Origin: DATGMB01 sp035293845
Lineage (GTDB): Bacteria; Acidobacteriota; Terriglobia; Bryobacterales; Bryobacteraceae
NCBI GenBank assembly: GCA_035293845.1
Contig: DATGMB010000074.1
Location: 1-25,097 of the forward strand
Direction of reading: 5' to 3'
DNA: 25,097 bases
The position numbers were made by a program, and so were the translations under genes. How positions within the stretch are numbered: the first letter of the stretch is position 1; each line of letters begins with the position of its first letter. Under the pieces are notes generated by a model that saw nothing but the letters and a program-made list of their open reading frames with translations, had not been told where the DNA came from and did not search any database. This document shows positions 21,403-25,097 of the stretch, in pieces.

Positions 21403-22032
21403 ATGGCCTTGCGCCTCATCCCCCTCTTTCCCCTGCACGTGGTGGTCTTTCCGCGCGTCAAGCTGCCGCTCCACATTTTCGAGGAGCGTTATAAGGAAAT
21501 GGTGGGCGAGGCGATCCGCGATGAGTCCGAATTCGGTATCGTGCTGGCCAAGGACAACGGCATTGTCAATGCCGGGTGCACGGTTGTGGTGGAACGCGTG
21601 CTGCAGATGTATCCCGATGGGCGGATGGACATTCTGACGTCCGGACGCCGGCGTTTCGAGATTGCGGCGCTCAACGAGGAGAAGAGCTATCTGCAGGGCG
21701 AGGTCGATTTCTTCGATGACGAAGACTTCACGCCGGCCCCGGAAGAACTGCGCCAGCGGACGCTGGCGCAATGGCGCGAACTCGAGGCGCTGGGGGCTTC
21801 ACGCGAACACCCGGCGGCCAACCTGGAAGACCCGCAGCTCAGCTTCCAACTGGCGCAGGCGGTGCCGGACCTGGATTTTCTGAGCAGTCTGCTGCGGGAG
21901 CGCTCCGAGGCCGGGCGGCTGAAGACGCTGAGCGATTTTCTGGCGGAATTCATTCCGCGCCAGCGCACCATCGAGCGGGTGAAGGCGCTGGCGCCGACCA
22001 ACGGTTTCGGAGGCAAGCCCGCCGGGCTGTGA
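21403..22032 (+). CDS. LON substrate-binding (N-terminal) domain protein
   Basis: The 209-residue product is a stand-alone LON N-terminal (PUA-like plus helical) domain without the AAA and protease parts. The diagnostic start IPLFPLHVVVFPRVKLPLHI is followed by FEERYKEMVGEAI and FGIVLAK. A GRRRFEI strand and a helical C-terminus (LSFQLAQAVPDLDFLSSLL) come after. Such proteins are widespread and poorly understood; substrate recognition or a chaperone-like role is only inferred. ATG 21403 is the natural start, although no ribosome site is present. The next gene begins six bases after the stop. Confidence 0.92.
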   Translation: MALRLIPLFPLHVVVFPRVKLPLHIFEERYKEMVGEAIRDESEFGIVLAKDNGIVNAGCTVVVERVLQMYPDGRMDILTSGRRRFEIAALNEEKSYLQGEVDFFDDEDFTPAPEELRQRTLAQWRELEALGASREHPAANLEDPQLSFQLAQAVPDLDFLSSLLRERSEAGRLKTLSDFLAEFIPRQRTIERVKALAPTNGFGGKPAGL

Positions 22033-22038
22033 AGAGGA

Positions 22039-23484
22039 ATGAGGGCCGTCGTTCGCGCCAATTTCGGAGCGATGGGGAGGCCGGTCTCGTTCTTTGCGTC
22101 GGTGCTGCTGCACGGTGCGGCGGTGGTGTGGATCGTGTTCGGGCCGCCGGCCGACCCGCAGCCGCCGCAGCGAATCTACGATATGCTCATCCGCCCTCAG
22201 GAAAAACATATCGTGTGGTACCGGCTGCGCGACCGCCTGCCGGATGTACGTCCGGCACAGTCCGCGGCGCGGCCGGATCGGCGGCCCTTGCGGGCGGCGA
22301 AGAAGTTCGAGCAGCGGATGGTGGCCGGACCACAGGATGACCCGCGCGCGCCGCGGCTCGTGTGGGCGCCGGCACCCGAGTCCGCCGCGCCCAAGCCGCA
22401 GCCGCTGCCGAATGTACTCGCGGTGGCTCCGCGGCCGTTGGTCAAGCCGTTCACGCCGCCGGTTCCGAACCCTCGATTGCCGCAGGCGCCGGCGCTGCCG
22501 GATGCGCCGGTGTTGACGGCGAAGCTCGGCCCGGCGGAGGACGTCGGTCCGAGGCTGAAGCCGCTGGTGAAGCGGTTCGTAGCGCCGGAGCGAAAGCCGC
22601 CCGCGCCTGCGGCGCCGGCGCTGCCGGATGCCCCGGCGGTAGCGGCGAAGCTCGGCGCAGCGGAAGACGTCGGCCCGAAGCTGAAGCCGCTGGTCAAAGC
22701 ATTCACGCCGCCGGCGCGGAAGACTGCGCCCGCGCCCGAACCCGCGCTCCCCGATGCTCCGCCGTCCGCCGCGCAACTCGCCATCGTCTCGCCCGACCCC
22801 GCGCTGGCGGTAGACATTCCCGCGCCCCCGCCCCCGAGCCCGGCCGCGTTTTCCGCCGGTCCCAGGCCGGCGGCGACCGGCGCCGCGGCGGATGACGCGC
22901 CGTCCGTGGTCGCCGTCCCGGGGATTACGGTCCGGGGCGGCGCGCGCGATCCGCAGCCGACGCTCGTGCCGCGGCTGGGCCCGCTCTCGATGAAGACGCT
23001 CCTGGCGGGCGTGCGGCCGGCTCCCCCCGGCGGGCCGGCGCCGCGCGCCGCACATGTTTCGAGCGCGCCCGATCCCATGCTTGACGGCCGCGAGGTGTAC
23101 AGCATCGCCATTCAGATGCCGAACATCACCAGCTATTCCGGAAGCTGGCTGGTGTGGTTTGCCGAGCACGAAACCATGCCTGGCGCGCCCCCTCCCGGCG
23201 AGATCCGTCCGCCGGTGCCGCTGCGCAAAGTGGACCCCAAGTACGTGGCCGCCGCCGCGGCCGAAGGCATCGAGGGCATTGTGCGGCTCGGCGCCGTGAT
23301 CGGCCGCGACGGCCGCGTGGACGGCATCCGGCTGCTGCGCCATCTCGACGACCGCCTGGACGCAAGCGCCATGGAAGCTCTGGCAAAATGGGAGTTCGAG
23401 CCGGCGCTGCGCAACGGCGCTCCGCTCGCCGTCGACGCCGTTTTCGAGATTCCATTCCGCCTTGCCCCCAAGACCCCCAAATGA
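22039..23484 (+). CDS. TonB-like protein with 42-residue internal repeats
   Basis: The 481-residue product has an inner-membrane anchor at about residues 15-35 (PVSFFASVLLHGAAVVWIVFG). A long proline-rich periplasmic spacer follows, and then a C-terminal TonB domain (about 390-475): VDPKYVAAAAAEGIEGIV, then GAVIGRDGRVDGIRLLR, then SAMEALAKWEFEPALRNG. The domain couples envelope energy or force to outer-membrane receptors. The spacer carries three imperfect 42-residue repeats (LKPLVK…ALPDAP…AKLG.AEDVG) at a precise 126-base spacing. Start ATG 22039 has its AGAGGA too close; ATG 22072 (MGRPVSFF) is an alternative. No ExbB/ExbD genes are nearby. The stop overlaps the HAD gene as ATGA. Confidence 0.85.
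   Translation: MRAVVRANFGAMGRPVSFFASVLLHGAAVVWIVFGPPADPQPPQRIYDMLIRPQEKHIVWYRLRDRLPDVRPAQSAARPDRRPLRAAKKFEQRMVAGPQDDPRAPRLVWAPAPESAAPKPQPLPNVLAVAPRPLVKPFTPPVPNPRLPQAPALPDAPVLTAKLGPAEDVGPRLKPLVKRFVAPERKPPAPAAPALPDAPAVAAKLGAAEDVGPKLKPLVKAFTPPARKTAPAPEPALPDAPPSAAQLAIVSPDPALAVDIPAPPPPSPAAFSAGPRPAATGAAADDAPSVVAVPGITVRGGARDPQPTLVPRLGPLSMKTLLAGVRPAPPGGPAPRAAHVSSAPDPMLDGREVYSIAIQMPNITSYSGSWLVWFAEHETMPGAPPPGEIRPPVPLRKVDPKYVAAAAAEGIEGIVRLGAVIGRDGRVDGIRLLRHLDDRLDASAMEALAKWEFEPALRNGAPLAVDAVFEIPFRLAPKTPK
22435..22800 (+). repeat. Three 126-base tandem repeats inside the TonB-like gene
   Basis: PLVK codons recur at 22435, 22561 and 22687, exactly 126 bases apart, each followed by a proline stretch, ALPDAP, and (A/T)AKLG.AEDVG in the first two copies. 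The third copy decays after ALPDAP. The array encodes the periplasm-spanning spacer and could change length by slippage or recombination. Confidence 0.8.
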
Positions 23485-24167
23485 CCCGACAGTTTCTGAT
23501 CATCGACGCCGACGACACGCTCTGGGAAAACAATATCTACTTCGAGCGTGCCTTCGAGGAGTTCGTGCAGTTCCTCGATCACTCGTCTCTCACTCCCTCC
23601 GAGGTGCGCGACGTGCTGGATGAGATCGAGGCCGCCAACGCGCGCATCCACGGCTACGGCACGCTCAATTTTTCCCGCAATCTGCGCCAGTGCTACCGGC
23701 GCCTGGCCGAGCGCCACGTTTGCGACGAGGACCTGGCAGCGGTGGCGGCATTCGCCGAGAAGATCCTGGAGTGCCCGATGGAGCTGATCGAGGGAGTCGA
23801 GGAGACGCTTTGCTATCTCGCCGGGCGGCATGATCTCACGCTATTCACCAAGGGCCATCCGGAGGAGCAGAAGCTCAAGATCGACCGCTCCGGCCTGGGC
23901 AAGTACTTCGGCCACACCGCCATCGTCAAGGAGAAGGACGCGGCCGCTTACCGCGAGCTCGCGGCTGCGCGCCGCATGGACCCCGCGCGCACCTGGATGA
24001 TCGGCAACAGCCCGAAATCGGACATCAATCCGGCGCTCGAGGCCGGTTTGAACGCCGTCTTCGTCCCGCACGCGCACACCTGGGTTCTGGAGAAGCAGGA
24101 CATCCGGCCCGGCGCGGGAAGGCTGATCCAGGTGGAGCGGTTCAGCGAACTGCGAAGCTACTTCTGA
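23481..24167 (+). CDS. HAD-superfamily hydrolase
   Basis: The 228-residue product has the HAD motifs in order. Motif I is IIDADDTLW (DxDxT form, nucleophile Asp near residue 9). A helical cap follows. Motif II is LTLFTKGHPEEQ (Thr near 133), the motif III lysine lies in IVKEKD, and motif IV is MIGNSPKSDINPALEAGL. The end FVPHAHTW is shared with a subset of HADs related to phosphoglycolate phosphatase and YjjG-type nucleotidases. It is a probable cytosolic phosphatase of unknown substrate. The start is ATG 23481, sharing ATGA with the TonB-like gene. It ends three bases before the convergent VOC-SpoIIE gene. Confidence 0.88.
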   Translation: MTRQFLIIDADDTLWENNIYFERAFEEFVQFLDHSSLTPSEVRDVLDEIEAANARIHGYGTLNFSRNLRQCYRRLAERHVCDEDLAAVAAFAEKILECPMELIEGVEETLCYLAGRHDLTLFTKGHPEEQKLKIDRSGLGKYFGHTAIVKEKDAAAYRELAAARRMDPARTWMIGNSPKSDINPALEAGLNAVFVPHAHTWVLEKQDIRPGAGRLIQVERFSELRSYF

Positions 24168-24170
24168 AGC

Positions 24171-25097
24171 TCACTGGCATTTTGCCACGATCAGGGTGAT
24201 ATCGTCGTGCTGCTCGCCGGACGTGAAGGCCTGAACCTGCTCGACGGCCAACCGGACCAACGCCTCAGGCGATGACTGAGCGTGCCGGCGCAGCGATTCG
24301 ATCAGCCGCTCCTCGCCGAACTCCTCGCCGGCGTGGTTGAAGGATTCAGTGAGGCCATCCGTGTAAAGGCAGAGGGTGTCGCCGGGTGCCAGTTGCCGCT
24401 CTTCGGTTACGCAGTCGAAATTCCTGAAAAGTCCCAGCACGCCGCAGGTGGACGGGAGCCTCTCGACGGAATCGTCGCGGCGGAGGATCAGTCCGGCGAG
24501 GTGCCCGCAATTCGCATAGCGGATGCGCCGCTGGTCCTCGTCGTACTCGATAAACAGGAGCGTCGCGTAGGCTTCGTCCGTGGTGGTCTCGAAGAACAGG
24601 CGGTTGAGGGTCTGAAGGAATCGCGCGGGCTGTTCGATCGCGATCGGGACAAAGGGACGGTATGAGTACGTAGCGCAGAGGTTGCGCACATGCGCCTGCA
24701 AATTGGACATGAGCAGCGCGGCCGGCATTCCTTTCCCGCAAACGTCGGCGACGAGAAGCCCGAGCCGCCCGCGTCCCAAATCCAGAAAGTCGTAGTAGTC
24801 GCCGCCGACGTGGCGGGCCTGCACACAGGCCGCCGCGCAGTCGAGCGTTGCGAGCGACGGTGAAACGCGCGGGAACAGCTTGGCCTGAACCTGCCGAGCC
24901 GCCTCCAACTCCTGAGCCGCCCGCCGCTGAGCCCGTATCTCGCGGTTGGCCGGATCGAACCCGACGAGCGCAAAACGGTTTCCGTCCACATCCTCGAAAC
25001 CGGTGACGATGCCGCCCCAATCTTCCCGCTGCGGCGGATGAGAGAATCGAACGCCGCGGCTTTTCCATTCGGCGAACTTCGCCGGAATGTCATCGCT
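24171..25097 (-). CDS. VOC (glyoxalase-type) domain fused to SpoIIE phosphatase (5' end cut by window edge)
   Basis: The frame is open to the window edge, so the N-terminus is missing. The first 48 or so visible residues include RFSHPPQREDWGGIVTGFEDVDGNRFALVGFD. This is the C-terminal signature of a VOC/glyoxalase domain: tryptophan, glycines, then DGNRFALV. After a short helical linker (ELEAARQVQAKLFP), the PP2C/SpoIIE phosphatase follows with HVGGDYYDFLDLG, VADVCGKGMPAALLM, YANCGHLAG, LYTDGLTESFN and HDDITLIVAK. All metal ligands of the phosphatase appear present. The VOC part may sense a small ligand or metal and control phosphatase activity; that is inference. A bare M at 24989 would cut off the VOC part and is unlikely to be the start. 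Confidence 0.88.
   Translation of the reverse strand, partial: SDDIPAKFAEWKSRGVRFSHPPQREDWGGIVTGFEDVDGNRFALVGFDPANREIRAQRRAAQELEAARQVQAKLFPRVSPSLATLDCAAACVQARHVGGDYYDFLDLGRGRLGLLVADVCGKGMPAALLMSNLQAHVRNLCATYSYRPFVPIAIEQPARFLQTLNRLFFETTTDEAYATLLFIEYDEDQRRIRYANCGHLAGLILRRDDSVERLPSTCGVLGLFRNFDCVTEERQLAPGDTLCLYTDGLTESFNHAGEEFGEERLIESLRRHAQSSPEALVRLAVEQVQAFTSGEQHDDITLIVAKCQ

Noticed and set aside
21331..21771. Upstream extension of the SDR frame
   Set aside because: It runs antisense to the LON-domain gene. The SDR fold starts properly at ATG 21330.
22435..22800. Tandem repeat considered as a CRISPR array
   Set aside because: Period of 126 bases, in frame, coding for a proline-rich spacer. There are no short direct repeats with unique spacers and no cas genes.
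21799..23343. Minus-strand open frame opposite the TonB-like gene with repeat-like product
   Set aside because: The repetitiveness is only the mirror of the TonB spacer repeats.

Overview
The window is about 25 kb of GC-rich (roughly two-thirds G+C), tightly packed bacterial chromosome. It has 28 protein-coding loci and no rRNA, tRNA, CRISPR array or insertion sequence that I can see. The gene set points to an Acidobacteriota chromosome, probably close to Bryobacterales/Solibacter. It combines a TldD/TldE pair, a DUF2934 mini-protein, DUF1259 and DUF4142 proteins, a YVTN-propeller/phosphoesterase fusion, TonB-type proteins and SpoIIE-type phosphatases. The taxonomic call is inference from gene content and style, not from a marker gene.

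Left part (1-10137), mostly plus strand: tldD (5' end outside the window), a minus-strand secreted DUF4142 gene, tldE, a small membrane-anchored protein, a HAMP/SpoIIE phosphatase, and nnrE-nnrD fused in one gene. Then come tsaE, a FabI-like short-chain reductase that lacks the catalytic lysine, a 68-residue molbindin, a secreted sulfite-oxidase-fold protein without cysteine, and a DinB-family protein. Several neighbours overlap by ATGA, so they are probably co-transcribed.

Middle (10138-16378): a DUF302-like gene on the minus strand faces a two-repeat DUF1259 protein across a 263-base divergent spacer rich in inverted repeats. Next come a DUF2934 protein, hypoxanthine phosphoribosyltransferase (minus), an exported coiled-coil protein gene broken by an apparent one-base deletion (minus), and a large secreted propeller/phosphoesterase.

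Right part (16379-25097): a seven-gene minus-strand operon reads from 21330 down to 16379. It encodes an SDR, shikimate kinase, glycerate 2-kinase, a TPR protein, a stand-alone LigD-type polymerase domain, a small P-loop kinase resembling the kinase domain of eukaryotic PNKP, and an unknown protein. Divergent from it are a LON-domain protein, a TonB-like protein with three 42-residue repeats, and an HAD hydrolase. The window ends inside a minus-strand gene that fuses a VOC/glyoxalase-type domain to a SpoIIE phosphatase.

Most notable: (i) the LigD-polymerase/PNKP-like kinase/unknown-protein trio, a candidate DNA-end-processing module without Ku or ligase nearby; (ii) the VOC-SpoIIE fusion; (iii) the FabI-like protein with two active-site positions replaced; (iv) the one-base frameshift at about 13514; (v) recurrent -10-like boxes only 6-12 bases from start codons, suggesting many short-leader or leaderless transcripts.
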